NCBI GenBank assembly: GCA_038318385.1
Contig: JBBQCD010000010.1
Coordinates: forward strand, 25,018 to 89,017
Length of the DNA stretch: 64,000 nucleotides
From: Schlegelella_A sp038318385
GTDB lineage: Bacteria > Pseudomonadota > Gammaproteobacteria > Burkholderiales > Burkholderiaceae_C
Reading direction: 5' to 3'
Made by a program: the position numbers and the translations under genes. The notes beneath the pieces are model-generated. The model had not been told where the DNA came from. It searched no databases and worked only from the letters and a program-made list of their open reading frames with translations. Below are positions 55,101 through 63,682 of this stretch, piece after piece (the first letter of the stretch is position 1; the number at the start of each line of letters is the position of its first letter).

Positions 55101-56630
55101 TCAGTGCGGGCTCAGCACGCGGCGGTACTGGATCGCTTCGGCCAGGTGCGGGACGGCGACGTCCGGGCTGTCGGCGAGATCGGCGATGGAGCGGGCGACG
55201 CGCAGCACCCGGTGCAGGCCTCGCGCCGACCAGCCCAGCCGCGCCGCGGAGCCGCGCAGGAAACGCGTCGAGGCGTCGTCGAGCGCGACATGCTCGTCGA
55301 GGGCCTCGGTTCCGAGCTCGGCATTGGCCCGGCCCTGGCGCTCCACGGCTAGGCGTCGGGCCGCGGCCACGCGCGCGGCGACGGTCGCGGTCGTTTCACA
55401 ACCGGCGGCGCTGCCGAGCGCCTCCGGCGCCAACGCCGGCACCTCGACCTGGAGGTCGATCCGGTCGAGGAGCGGCCCGCTGATCCGGCCGCGGTAGCGC
55501 AGCACGGCATCGGGCGTGCAGCGACAGGCCCGCACGGCGCTGCCGAGATGACCGCAGGGACAGGGGTTCATCGCGGCGACCAGCTGGAAGCGGGCCGGAA
55601 AATCCGCCTGTCGCGCCGCCCGGGAAATCGTGACCCGCCCGGTTTCGAGCGGCTCGCGCAAGGCTTCGAGCGCGACACGGGGGAACTCGGGCAGCTCGTC
55701 GAGGAACAGCACGCCGTGGTGTGCGAGAGAGATCTCCCCGGGCCGCGGCGGCGAGCCGCCCCCGACGAGCGCGACGGACGAGGCGCTGTGGTGCGGCGTG
55801 CGCAGCACACGTCGGCTCCAGCGGCTGGCGACGAAGGCGCCGGTGAGACTCAGCACCGCCGCCGATTCCAGCGCTTCCTCTCTCGAGAGGGCGGGGAGCA
55901 CGGCTGGGAAGCGCTGCGCGAGCATCGATTTGCCGGTCCCGGGCGGCCCGACCATCAGCACGCTGTGCCCGCCCGCCGCGGCCACTTCGAGCGCGCGCTT
56001 CGCCGCTGCCTGTCCACGCACGTCGCTCCAGTCCCCGCAGGCCGTCTCGGCGAATCCGCGCGGCGGCGGCGTGGCCGGCAGCAGCGGCTGTCGGTCCGCT
56101 GCGCCGAGCGGAAGCAAGGCCCGCACGACGTCCAGCAGGTGGTCCGCACCGTGGATGACGAGTCCCTCCACGAGGGCGGCTTCCGCGGCGCTCGATGTCG
56201 GCAGGACCAACGCCCGCGGGGCGGCCAGGCCGAAGCGGTGCAGCGCCAGGCCCATCGCCAACGCGCCTCGGACCGGGCGCAGATCCCCGGCGAGCGAGAG
56301 CTCGCCGGCGAACTCGAAGCGCTCCAGCGCTGTCGCGTCGAGCTGGTCGCTCGCCGCCAGGATGCCGAGCGCGATCGGCAGATCGAAGCGTCCCGACTCC
56401 TTCGGCAGATCGGCGGGCGCGAGGTTGACGGTGATGCGCTTGTTGTGTGGGAAGGCCAGGCCGCTCGTCAGCAGCGCTGCGCGCACCCGTTCGCGCGACT
56501 CCTTGACTTCGGTCTCGGCCAGTCCGACCAGCATGAAGCTCGGCAGTCCATTGGCGAGGTGGACCTTGACCGTCACCTCCGGGGCGTGGAGGCCATCGAT
56601 GGCACGGCTGTGGACGATGGCGAGGGGCAT
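55101..56630 (-). CDS. yifB: YifB/ComM family magnesium-chelatase-like AAA+ ATPase
   Basis: A 509-residue protein. The N-terminal LonC-like domain (about 1-170) contains HLANGLPSFMLVGLAETEVKESRERVRAALL and RITVNLAPADLPKESGRFDLPIALGIL. The AAA+ core has Walker A MVGPPGTGKSMLAQRFPAVLP (about 215) and HHGVLFLDELPEF as Walker B. A four-cysteine zinc site (MNPCPCGHLGS and RACRCTP) follows. ComM-type proteins are branch-migration helicases that widen the recombination tract in natural transformation. The frame stays open upstream only on the opposite side of the regulatory gap. Confidence 0.95.
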   Translation of the reverse strand: MPLAIVHSRAIDGLHAPEVTVKVHLANGLPSFMLVGLAETEVKESRERVRAALLTSGLAFPHNKRITVNLAPADLPKESGRFDLPIALGILAASDQLDATALERFEFAGELSLAGDLRPVRGALAMGLALHRFGLAAPRALVLPTSSAAEAALVEGLVIHGADHLLDVVRALLPLGAADRQPLLPATPPPRGFAETACGDWSDVRGQAAAKRALEVAAAGGHSVLMVGPPGTGKSMLAQRFPAVLPALSREEALESAAVLSLTGAFVASRWSRRVLRTPHHSASSVALVGGGSPPRPGEISLAHHGVLFLDELPEFPRVALEALREPLETGRVTISRAARQADFPARFQLVAAMNPCPCGHLGSAVRACRCTPDAVLRYRGRISGPLLDRIDLQVEVPALAPEALGSAAGCETTATVAARVAAARRLAVERQGRANAELGTEALDEHVALDDASTRFLRGSAARLGWSARGLHRVLRVARSIADLADSPDVAVPHLAEAIQYRRVLSPH

Positions 56631-56702
56631 TCAGCAACGACGGGGCGGCGGCAGGCCCCTGAAGTGCGATCGATTCTCGGCGCCCGCAGCCGGACCGCCA
56701 TC

Positions 56703-56717
56703 GCACCAACGGGGGGC
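56703..56717 (+). promoter_or_regulatory. NtrC-like half-palindrome, upstream site
   Basis: GCACC-N5-GGGGC, one mismatch from the NtrC core GCACC-N5-GGTGC, lies about 105 bases before the sigma-54 -24 element. Confidence 0.4.
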
Positions 56718-56774
56718 CCTTCCAGGGGACTGCGAGGCTGCAGAACCAAAGCAGTGCACTCGGCCGGGCCTTCG

Positions 56775-56791
56775 TGCACCGAGACGCTGCA
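56775..56791 (+). promoter_or_regulatory. NtrC binding site
   Basis: TGCACCGAGACGCTGCA matches the 17-base NtrC palindrome TGCACC-N5-GGTGCA with a single mismatch. It lies about 30 bases before the -24 element, close for an enhancer site. Confidence 0.55.
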
Positions 56792-56820
56792 ATCTGCCAT
56801 CGGCGCCCCGCACTGCGACA

Positions 56821-56836
56821 TGGCACAGAAGCTGCG
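56821..56836 (+). promoter_or_regulatory. Sigma-54 promoter of the porin-glnK-amtB operon
   Basis: TGGCACAGAAGCTGCG: perfect -24 half TGGCAC and a -12 half with the required GC at the right spacing. A start near 56847 would give a 45-base leader before the porin ATG. Together with the NtrC-like sites it fits nitrogen-starvation control of glnK-amtB. Confidence 0.65.
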
Positions 56837-56891
56837 AAACAGTGTCCCGAGAGCCGTTTCATCCCCTTTGCACCTTCTGGAGTTTCCCCGA

Positions 56892-57671
56892 ATGAACAAG
56901 ACGCTTCTTGGATTGACCGCTGCGCTGACCCTGGCCGCCCTGCCGACCGTGTCTCAAGCCGAAGACAGCCCGCTGTCTTTCAACGTCAGCGTGACGAGCG
57001 ACTACCGCTTCCGCGGGATCTCGCAGACCCGTCTCGACCCTGCCTTGCAGGGTGGTGCGGACTACGCATTGCCGAGCGGCTTCTACGTCGGCACCTGGGC
57101 CTCGACGATCCGCTGGGTCAAGGATGCCGGCAAGATCGCCGGCGTCGACACCGGCAACGCGCCCGTCGAGATCGACGTCTACGGCGGCTACAAGGGCGAG
57201 ATCCAGAAGGACCTGGGTTACGACATCGGCCTGCTGCAGTACTACTACCCCAGCAACCACCTGTCGAACATCTCCGGAGCGTACAGCCCGAACACGCTCG
57301 AGGTGTACGGCGCAATGACCTTCGGGCCCGCGACGGTGAAGTACTCGCATTCGGTGACCCGCCTCTTCGGCTTCGCGAACAGCAAGGGCAGCGGCTACCT
57401 CGAGGCTGCCGCGACTTTCGACGTCGGCGGCGGTTTCTCGATCACCCCGCATATCGGCCACCAGAAGGTCCGCAACAACAGCGATTTCTCGTACACCGAC
57501 TATTCGCTGACCGCCGCCAAGGACTGGTACGGCTTCACCTTCAGCGCCGCCGTCGTCGGCACCGACGCGAAGAAGTCGATCGGCACCCCCCCGGGGCCGG
57601 CGTACGCGTCGCCCTCGGGCCAGAACCTCGGCCGCACCGCCCTGGTCGTCGCCGTCAAGAAGTCGTTCTGA
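56892..57671 (+). CDS. TorF family putative outer-membrane porin
   Basis: A 259-residue protein with a signal peptide ending SQAED. The mature part opens SPLSFNVSVTSDYRFRGISQTRLDPALQGGADYALPSGFYVGTWAST, the hallmark of the TIGR02001/TorF group, and has alternating amphipathic strands to a C-terminal Phe (VAVKKSF), the outer-membrane assembly signal. It is 21 bases upstream of glnK with no terminator between, and the only promoter seen is the sigma-54 one, so it is probably produced under nitrogen limitation. A role in nitrogen-compound entry is inference. Confidence 0.88.
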   Translation: MNKTLLGLTAALTLAALPTVSQAEDSPLSFNVSVTSDYRFRGISQTRLDPALQGGADYALPSGFYVGTWASTIRWVKDAGKIAGVDTGNAPVEIDVYGGYKGEIQKDLGYDIGLLQYYYPSNHLSNISGAYSPNTLEVYGAMTFGPATVKYSHSVTRLFGFANSKGSGYLEAAATFDVGGGFSITPHIGHQKVRNNSDFSYTDYSLTAAKDWYGFTFSAAVVGTDAKKSIGTPPGPAYASPSGQNLGRTALVVAVKKSF

Positions 57672-57692
57672 ATCGCCAACAGGGAGATGACC

Positions 57693-58031
57693 ATGAAGAT
57701 GGTGACCGCGATAGTCAAGCCCTTCAAGCTCGATGAAGTGCGCGAGGCGCTGAGCGCCATCGGTGTCCAGGGCGTGACGGTGACGGAGGTCAAGGGCTTC
57801 GGGCGCCAGAAGGGGCACACCGAGCTCTACCGCGGCGCCGAGTACGTCGTCGACTTCCTGCCGAAGGTCAAGATCGAGGCCGCGGTCGACGACGCGATCG
57901 TCGACCAGGTCATCGAGGCGATCGAGGCCTCCGCCCGGACCGGAAAGATCGGCGACGGAAAGATCTTCGTCTCCACGCTCGAGCAGGTGGTTCGCATCCG
58001 CACCGGCGAGACCGGCAAGGACGCCCTCTGA
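57693..58031 (+). CDS. glnK: PII nitrogen regulatory protein
   Basis: A 112-residue PII protein, the exact family length when started at ATG 57693; an ATG two codons upstream is also open. The T-loop is present with the uridylylation Tyr51 (ELYRGAEYVVDFLPK), and the B-loop TGKIGDGKIFV is intact. GlnK reports 2-oxoglutarate and ATP/ADP and blocks AmtB when nitrogen is plentiful. GGGAG lies upstream. Confidence 0.96.
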   Translation: MKMVTAIVKPFKLDEVREALSAIGVQGVTVTEVKGFGRQKGHTELYRGAEYVVDFLPKVKIEAAVDDAIVDQVIEAIEASARTGKIGDGKIFVSTLEQVVRIRTGETGKDAL

Positions 58032-58056
58032 CGCAAGCGCCCGGCGCTTCCCCTCG

Positions 58057-58088
58057 CTCGATCGGCGCACCCGCGTCGGTCGATCGAG
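58057..58088 (+). other. Intercistronic hairpin between glnK and amtB
   Basis: CTCGATCG at 58057-58064 pairs perfectly with CGATCGAG at 58081-58088 across a 16-base GC-rich loop. No T run follows, so it is more likely a message stability or processing element than a terminator. No clear ribosome site precedes amtB. Confidence 0.45.
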
Positions 58089-58128
58089 GACAGGCGCGAC
58101 GATCGAAGCAACTCAAACCGACCCAATC

Positions 58129-59661
58129 ATGAAAAAACTCATTGCGACTCTCGCCCTCGGCCTGGCGGCCCTGGGCTTCGCAGGCTCGACGCTCGCAGCG
58201 GACGCGGTTGCCGATGCTGCCTCGGCGGCGCCGGCTGCAGCGGCGGCGATGCCGGCGGCTTCCACCGCCGAGATGGCCGCTCCCGCCGCATCGGCTGCAG
58301 CCCCGGCGGCTGCCGCTGCCTCGGCGCCGGTTCCGAACAAGGGCGACGTCGCCTGGATGATCGTGGCGACGATGTTCGTCATCATGATGTCGATCCCGGG
58401 CCTGGCCCTGTTCTACGGCGGCCTGGTCCGCAGCAAGAACATGCTGTCGGTGCTGATGCAGGTCTTCGTGACCTTCTCGATGATCGTGATCCTGTGGTGC
58501 CTGTACGGCTACAGCCTCGCCTTCACCGAGGGCAACGCCTTCATCGGCGGACTCGACCGCATCTTCATGCGCGGACTCTTCGACCCGGTCAAGGGGGAGT
58601 TCGCGATGGGGGCGACGTTCAGCAAGGGCGTGGTCATTCCGGAGCTTCTCTTCATGGCGTTCCAGGCGACCTTCGCCGCCATCACCTGCTGCCTGATCGT
58701 CGGCGCCTTCGCCGAGCGGATGAAGTTCTCGGCGGTGCTGATGTTCATGGCCATCTGGTTCACGATCAGCTACACGCCGATCGCCCACATGGTCTGGTTC
58801 TGGGCCGGCCCCGATGCGTACACCGCGAAGGACGTGGTCGACGCGACCAACGCCAAGGCAGGCCTGCTCTGGCAATGGGGCGCCCTCGACTTCGCCGGTG
58901 GCACGGTGGTGCACATCAACGCCGCCGTCGCCGGTCTGGTCGGCGCGTTCATGATCGGCAAGCGCGTCGGCTACGGCAAGGAGGCCTTCACGCCGCACTC
59001 GCTGACGCTGACGATGGTCGGTGCCGCGCTGCTGTGGGTCGGCTGGTTCGGCTTCAATGCCGGCTCGGCGCTCGAAGCGGGCAACACCGCTGTGCTCGCC
59101 TTCATGAACACCTTCTCGGCGACGGCTGCGGCGGTGCTCGCCTGGTGCATCGGCGAGGCGCTGATCAAGGGCAAGGCGTCGATGCTGGGCGCCGCTTCCG
59201 GTGCGGTGGCCGGTCTCGTCGCCATCACCCCGGCCTGCGGCAACGTCGGCCTGATGGGCGCGATCGTCATCGGCTTCATCGCCGGCTTCGCCTGCCTGTG
59301 GGGCGTCAACGGCCTGAAGCGCATGCTCGGTGCGGACGATTCCCTCGACGTGTTCGGCGTGCACGGGGTCGGCGGCATCGTCGGCGCGCTGCTGACCGGC
59401 ATCTTCAACGACCAGTCGCTCGGCGGCCCGGGCCTGGTCACCGACTGGGTGACGGTCGCGGTCGCGAGCAATCCGGACGGCATGGGGGCGCAGTTCTGGA
59501 TCCAGCTCAAGGCCGTCCTGGTGACGATCGTCTGGTCCGGGGTGGCTGCGTTCATTGCCTTCAAGGTCACCGACCTGGTGGTTGGATTGCGCGTCACCGA
59601 GGAAGACGAGCGCGAAGGGCTCGACATCGCGGCGCACGGCGAGACCGCGTACCACAACTGA
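58129..59661 (+). CDS. amtB: Ammonium transporter
   Basis: A 510-residue protein: a signal peptide (ends STLAA), an unusually long Ala/Pro-rich periplasmic stretch (about residues 24-68) and then the eleven-helix Amt core. Key features are WMIVATMFVIMMSIPGLALFYGGLVRSKN, the pore His pair in GGTVVHINAAVAGLVGAF and GVHGVGGIVGALLTGIF, and an aromatic gate. The C-terminal LRVTEEDEREGLDIAAHGE is the cytoplasmic tail that couples to GlnK. It is the last gene of the operon, followed by two hairpins. Confidence 0.96.
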   Translation: MKKLIATLALGLAALGFAGSTLAADAVADAASAAPAAAAAMPAASTAEMAAPAASAAAPAAAAASAPVPNKGDVAWMIVATMFVIMMSIPGLALFYGGLVRSKNMLSVLMQVFVTFSMIVILWCLYGYSLAFTEGNAFIGGLDRIFMRGLFDPVKGEFAMGATFSKGVVIPELLFMAFQATFAAITCCLIVGAFAERMKFSAVLMFMAIWFTISYTPIAHMVWFWAGPDAYTAKDVVDATNAKAGLLWQWGALDFAGGTVVHINAAVAGLVGAFMIGKRVGYGKEAFTPHSLTLTMVGAALLWVGWFGFNAGSALEAGNTAVLAFMNTFSATAAAVLAWCIGEALIKGKASMLGAASGAVAGLVAITPACGNVGLMGAIVIGFIAGFACLWGVNGLKRMLGADDSLDVFGVHGVGGIVGALLTGIFNDQSLGGPGLVTDWVTVAVASNPDGMGAQFWIQLKAVLVTIVWSGVAAFIAFKVTDLVVGLRVTEEDEREGLDIAAHGETAYHN

Positions 59662-59668
59662 CGTTGGG

Positions 59669-59725
59669 CCTCCCCGGGCAACCGGGGGCCTTTCAAACAG
59701 GGGCTTCTTCGGAAGCCCCTTCCTT
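59669..59725 (+). terminator. Double terminator after amtB
   Basis: The second hairpin is a perfect nine-base stem (AGGGGCTTC at 59699-59707 with GAAGCCCCT at 59712-59720) around a TTCG tetraloop, followed by TCCTTTT. The first hairpin, at about 59669-59692 (GGCCTCCCCGG with CCGGGGGCC, one bulge), lies just before it. Confidence 0.85.
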
Positions 59726-59859
59726 TTGCCGCCCGCGCCCCGGGCCGAAGAACGGGCGCGGGCTCATGCCGACAGGCGGGGGTCCGGACACCGTTGGAAG
59801 TCCGCCGCCAAGCCCCATATGCCTAGAATCGTCTGTCTTTCGGCCCGTCCGTCCCCTCC

Positions 59860-61155
59860 ATGGTCCCGCACCTCATCACCGCACTGACCGGCCCGATCAA
59901 CGAGCTGGAGCAGCGCATTCTCGAGTCGCTGCCAGCCATCGAGCGCTGGTTTCGCCTCGAGTGGATGGAGCACACGCCGCCCTTCTACACGTCGGTCGAC
60001 CTGCGCAACGCCGGTTTCAAGCTGGCGCCCGTCGACACCAACCTCTTTCCGGGCGGCTTCAACAACCTGACCCCGGAGATGCTGCCGCTGTCGGTGCAGG
60101 CGGCGATGGCGGCGATCGAGAAGATCTGCCCCGAAGCGAAGAACCTGCTGCTGATCCCCGAGAAGCACACCCGCAATTCGTTCTACCTGATGAACGTTGC
60201 GCGCTTGATGGAGATCTTCCACCAGGCCGGCCTGAACGTGCGCCTGGGGACGCTCGACGAGACGATCACCAAGCCGACCGAGGTGCCGCTGCCCGACGGC
60301 AGCGCGCTGACCGTCGAGCCGCTGGTGCGCACCCGCGGCCGCCTCGGATTGAAGGACTTCGATCCGTGCACGATCCTCCTCAACAACGACCTTTCGGCCG
60401 GCATCCCGCGGGTGCTGCAGCACCTGCACGAGCAGTACGTGCTGCCGCCGCTGCATGCCGGCTGGGTGGTGCGCCGCAAGACCCAGCACTTCGCCGCCTA
60501 CGAGGAGATCGCCAAGAAGTTCGCCAAGCTGCTCGGCATGGATCCTTGGCTGATCAATCCGATGTTCGCGCGTTGTGGCGAGGTCAACTTCTCCGATGGA
60601 TCCGGCGCCGAGTGCCTGATGACGAACGCCGAGATGCTGCTCGGCAAGATCCGGCGCAAGTACAAGGAATACGGCATCCAGGAGAAGCCGTTCATCATCG
60701 TCAAGGCCGACGCCGGTACCTACGGCATGGGCATCATGACGGTGCGCGACCCGAAGGAACTCGCCGACCTGAGCAGCCGCACCCGCAGCAAGATGAGCAT
60801 CATCAAGGACGGGCAGGAAGTCAGCGAGGTCATCCTGCAGGAAGGCGTGCCGACGCACGAGCGCATCAACGACGCCACCGCCGAACCCGTGGTCTACATG
60901 ATCGACCGCTACGTGGTCGGAGGCTTCTACCGCGTCAACGCCGAGCGCGGCATCGACGAGAACCTGAACGCGCCGGGCGCGAGTTTCGTTCCGCTCGCAT
61001 TCGCCGGCTCGAACCAACTGCCCAAGCCCGGCGCCAAGCCGGGCGCGAGCGCGCCGAACCGCTTCTACATGTATGGCGTGATCGCCCGGCTGGCGATGGT
61101 CGCGGCGAGCTACGAGCTCGAGGCCACGGATCCGGACGCCGAGGTCTACGAGTGA
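59860..61155 (+). CDS. gshA: Glutamate-cysteine ligase, betaproteobacterial type
   Basis: A 431-residue enzyme of the TIGR02049 (ferroox) class, which makes gamma-glutamylcysteine, the first step to glutathione. Conserved stretches are WMEHTPPFYTSVDLRNAGFKLAPVDTNLFPGGFNNL, PEKHTRNSFYLMNVARL, FIIVKADAGTYGMGIMTV and YMIDRYVVGGFYRVNAERGIDENLNAPGASFVPLAF. The gene carries a GC-rich 198-base leader after the amtB terminators, with a poor TAGAAT at 59823-59828 as a possible -10. gshB, which often follows in Burkholderiales, is absent here. Confidence 0.94.
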   Translation: MVPHLITALTGPINELEQRILESLPAIERWFRLEWMEHTPPFYTSVDLRNAGFKLAPVDTNLFPGGFNNLTPEMLPLSVQAAMAAIEKICPEAKNLLLIPEKHTRNSFYLMNVARLMEIFHQAGLNVRLGTLDETITKPTEVPLPDGSALTVEPLVRTRGRLGLKDFDPCTILLNNDLSAGIPRVLQHLHEQYVLPPLHAGWVVRRKTQHFAAYEEIAKKFAKLLGMDPWLINPMFARCGEVNFSDGSGAECLMTNAEMLLGKIRRKYKEYGIQEKPFIIVKADAGTYGMGIMTVRDPKELADLSSRTRSKMSIIKDGQEVSEVILQEGVPTHERINDATAEPVVYMIDRYVVGGFYRVNAERGIDENLNAPGASFVPLAFAGSNQLPKPGAKPGASAPNRFYMYGVIARLAMVAASYELEATDPDAEVYE

Positions 61156-61180
61156 GCCGAGGCGATGCCCGCCTGAGGCC

Positions 61181-62221
61181 ATGCCCTACTACGCCGGGCT
61201 GAAGAAGATCACCGACGCGGCGCGGCGCAAGCGCACCGTCGAGGGCCTGCGGCGGTTGCGCCCGGCGCTGGCCCAGGCCCTGCCGGCGCGGACCGCGACC
61301 GACACGCTGATGCTGGCCACCTGGAACATCCGCGAGTTCGATTCCGGCAAGTACGGGTTTCGAGACGAGGAACCGTACTACTACATCGCCGAGGTCCTCA
61401 GCCACTTCGACCTGATCGCGATCCAGGAAGTGCGCGACGGCCTCTACCCACTGCAGACCCTGAAGGTGTTGCTCGGTCCGTGGTGGGAGTACCTCGTCAC
61501 CGACGTGACGCTCGGTGCTTCAGGCAACTCCGAGCGGATGGCGTTCCTGTTCGACAAGCGCAAGGTCTCGTTCACCGGCCTGGCCGCCGAACTCACCTTG
61601 CCGAACAAGGTGGGTGCCAACGAGGCCCCGGTGCAGATGGCTCGCTCGCCGTACATCGCCGGCTTCCATTGCGGCTGGGCCTACCTGACGCTGGCCACGG
61701 TGCACATCTACTATGGCACGAGCGTTGCCGTCGACTCGCGGCGCCTCGCGGAGATCACCGACTTCGCGACGACGCTGGCCAAGCACGCCGGCAAGCTTTC
61801 CGGTGCGCCGCAGTACGAGCCGGGCAAGCCGCCACCGATCGACAACCTGCTGATGCTTGGCGACTTCAACATCTTCAACCGCGAGGACGTGACGATGCAG
61901 GCCATCGTCGACGCCGGATTCGTCGTTCCGGAGCAGCTGCAGAAGGTGCCGGGCTCGAACGTCGACAAGAACAAGCACTACGACCAGATCGCCTTCTTCC
62001 GGAAGCTGTCGCACCTGCTGCCGACCGGCCGGGCCGGGGTGTTCGATTACTACGAGCACGTCTACCGTCTCGAGGACGAGGCCGCGTACGCCGCCGAACG
62101 CGCCGCCAAGCCCGGCCGCAGCTTCAAGGACTGGCGCACCTACCGGATGAGCGACCACCTGCCGATGTGGATCGAGTTTGGCATCGACGACGCCGACGCG
62201 TACCTGGCGAGCCTGGCCTGA
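61181..62221 (+). CDS. Endonuclease/exonuclease/phosphatase (EEP) fold protein
   Basis: A 346-residue cytoplasmic protein. The EEP core motifs are MLATWNIREFDSGKYG (Asn), DLIAIQEVRDGLYPLQTL (catalytic Glu), LMLGDFNIFNREDVTMQ (Asp/Asn) and the C-terminal MSDHLPMWIEF (Asp-His). A basic N-terminal extension (KKITDAARRKRTVEGLRRL) precedes the core. The substrate, whether DNA, RNA, a nucleotide or a lipid, is unknown. It is 25 bases after gshA, so it is likely co-transcribed. Confidence 0.88.
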   Translation: MPYYAGLKKITDAARRKRTVEGLRRLRPALAQALPARTATDTLMLATWNIREFDSGKYGFRDEEPYYYIAEVLSHFDLIAIQEVRDGLYPLQTLKVLLGPWWEYLVTDVTLGASGNSERMAFLFDKRKVSFTGLAAELTLPNKVGANEAPVQMARSPYIAGFHCGWAYLTLATVHIYYGTSVAVDSRRLAEITDFATTLAKHAGKLSGAPQYEPGKPPPIDNLLMLGDFNIFNREDVTMQAIVDAGFVVPEQLQKVPGSNVDKNKHYDQIAFFRKLSHLLPTGRAGVFDYYEHVYRLEDEAAYAAERAAKPGRSFKDWRTYRMSDHLPMWIEFGIDDADAYLASLA

Positions 62222-62259
62222 CGCCCTCCGGGGGCCGCGCGGCGCAGCTGCCGCGGTCG

Positions 62260-63612
62260 CTAGTCCGGCCCCAAAGCCGCGCGGCTCGCTGCGTCGGCGG
62301 CGGCAAGCGCAGCAAGGTGGCTGCCCATTTCCGCGCCGCGCCGATCCGCCTGGGCCTCGAACTCGCGGCGCGCGTCGAGCCGGATTTCGTACCGCGCCGC
62401 GCCCTCTTCCGGGAAACCGGATCGCGACTGTCCCGCGCCGCCTGCTTCGCCATGCGAGGCGGTGCGCCGGACGAGGTCGAGCTGCTGACGGATCTCGGCG
62501 CAGCTCATCGTCAGCGGATCGGCCAGGGGACGCGCCGTCGACAGGCTCGCCAGCCACTGCAGGCCGCGCGCGCGGTCGACCACCCGTTGGGTGCGCATGG
62601 CAGGCCAGCCGAGGGTGCGCCCGATGGCCGATGCGATGAAGCCATCGAAGGCCGCGTCCGAACGCTCGGCCATCAGTTCGGCGATCGCCGAACAGGTCTG
62701 CCAGCGGTTCGCGTCGGGGCGCGGATCGACCTTGCAGCTTTGGAACAGGGCCGGATAGGGCACCGATTCGGCGGCCTGCAGCCAGCCCGCCTCGCCGACC
62801 AGATCCAGCGCCGCGAGCAGCGACCGGTCGTCCGTCGGCGCGGCTCGTGCGACGGTGCCGGCGGCGATGGCGGGCCGGCTCTCGATGCGCAAGGATGTCG
62901 CGATGCGGTGCAAGGCCTCGTCGAGACCGACGGGGTCGCGGCGAGGGTCGATCGCCCCGAGCACGTAGAGCCAGGGCAGGGCGTTGCCGGGATCCAGCCG
63001 CGCCCACTGCTCGGCGCTCAGCATCCGGCAGGTGTCCGCGTGCGCGCCAACCGCGCGGCAGGCCTGGAACGCCAAGGCGTAGACGCGCGGGTCGGTGCTC
63101 GAGATGGCGCTGCGGGCGATCCGGTCGAGATCGTGGAAGCGCGCGGCCACCCGCGATCTCGCCACGCAGGCTTCGCCGCACGGCTCGGGGACGACCAGCG
63201 CCTCGTCGGGTGGCGACAGCCACAGCGCCAGCGCGCGCTCGAGCTCGGTAGGGCCACGCTGCAGCGTCGCGAGGATCGCCTGGCGCGTCTGCCGGACATG
63301 GGCGAGGCCTGCGAGCGCCTCGCGGTCGATCATGCCCCCGGCGTCCGCGTCGACCCAGTCGCCGCCGCAGAGCTGGATCTGGTCCGGCGCAGGCGCCAGA
63401 CCGGATCGATTCGGTCCGGGCGCGGTGGCGACAACCTCGGGCTGCGCCAGTTCTACCGAGGGCACCGACGGGGGGTCGGCAGCGATCGAGGCGAGCGCTG
63501 CGGGGGTCGGCGCCGCGGGCTCCGTTGGCCCGGCCATCCAGCGCCAGGCGAGCACGACCGCCAGCACGAGCGCTGTCGCGAGCACGCCGAGCCATCGCCG
63601 CCGACCGTCCAC
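62260..63612 (-). CDS. Hypothetical membrane-anchored protein
   Basis: A 450-residue protein starting at a GTG with AAGGA upstream. One hydrophobic segment (VLATALVLAVVLAWRWMAG) anchors it; the rest is helix-rich and soluble, with a PEPCGEACVARSRVAARFHDLDRIAR segment and several scattered cysteine pairs. I recognise no family. The C-terminus is a coiled-coil-like Glu/Arg/Ala stretch. It stands alone and is convergent with the EEP gene; the 38-base gap holds a weak CGCGGC/GCCGCG hairpin. Confidence 0.7.
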   Translation of the reverse strand: MDGRRRWLGVLATALVLAVVLAWRWMAGPTEPAAPTPAALASIAADPPSVPSVELAQPEVVATAPGPNRSGLAPAPDQIQLCGGDWVDADAGGMIDREALAGLAHVRQTRQAILATLQRGPTELERALALWLSPPDEALVVPEPCGEACVARSRVAARFHDLDRIARSAISSTDPRVYALAFQACRAVGAHADTCRMLSAEQWARLDPGNALPWLYVLGAIDPRRDPVGLDEALHRIATSLRIESRPAIAAGTVARAAPTDDRSLLAALDLVGEAGWLQAAESVPYPALFQSCKVDPRPDANRWQTCSAIAELMAERSDAAFDGFIASAIGRTLGWPAMRTQRVVDRARGLQWLASLSTARPLADPLTMSCAEIRQQLDLVRRTASHGEAGGAGQSRSGFPEEGAARYEIRLDARREFEAQADRRGAEMGSHLAALAAADAASRAALGPD

Positions 63613-63682
63613 AGGTCTTCCTTTCGCGCCGCAGCGTACCGCGCCGCCCGCAGCCCGGCAATCGCCGGACGCAGCGCCAACT

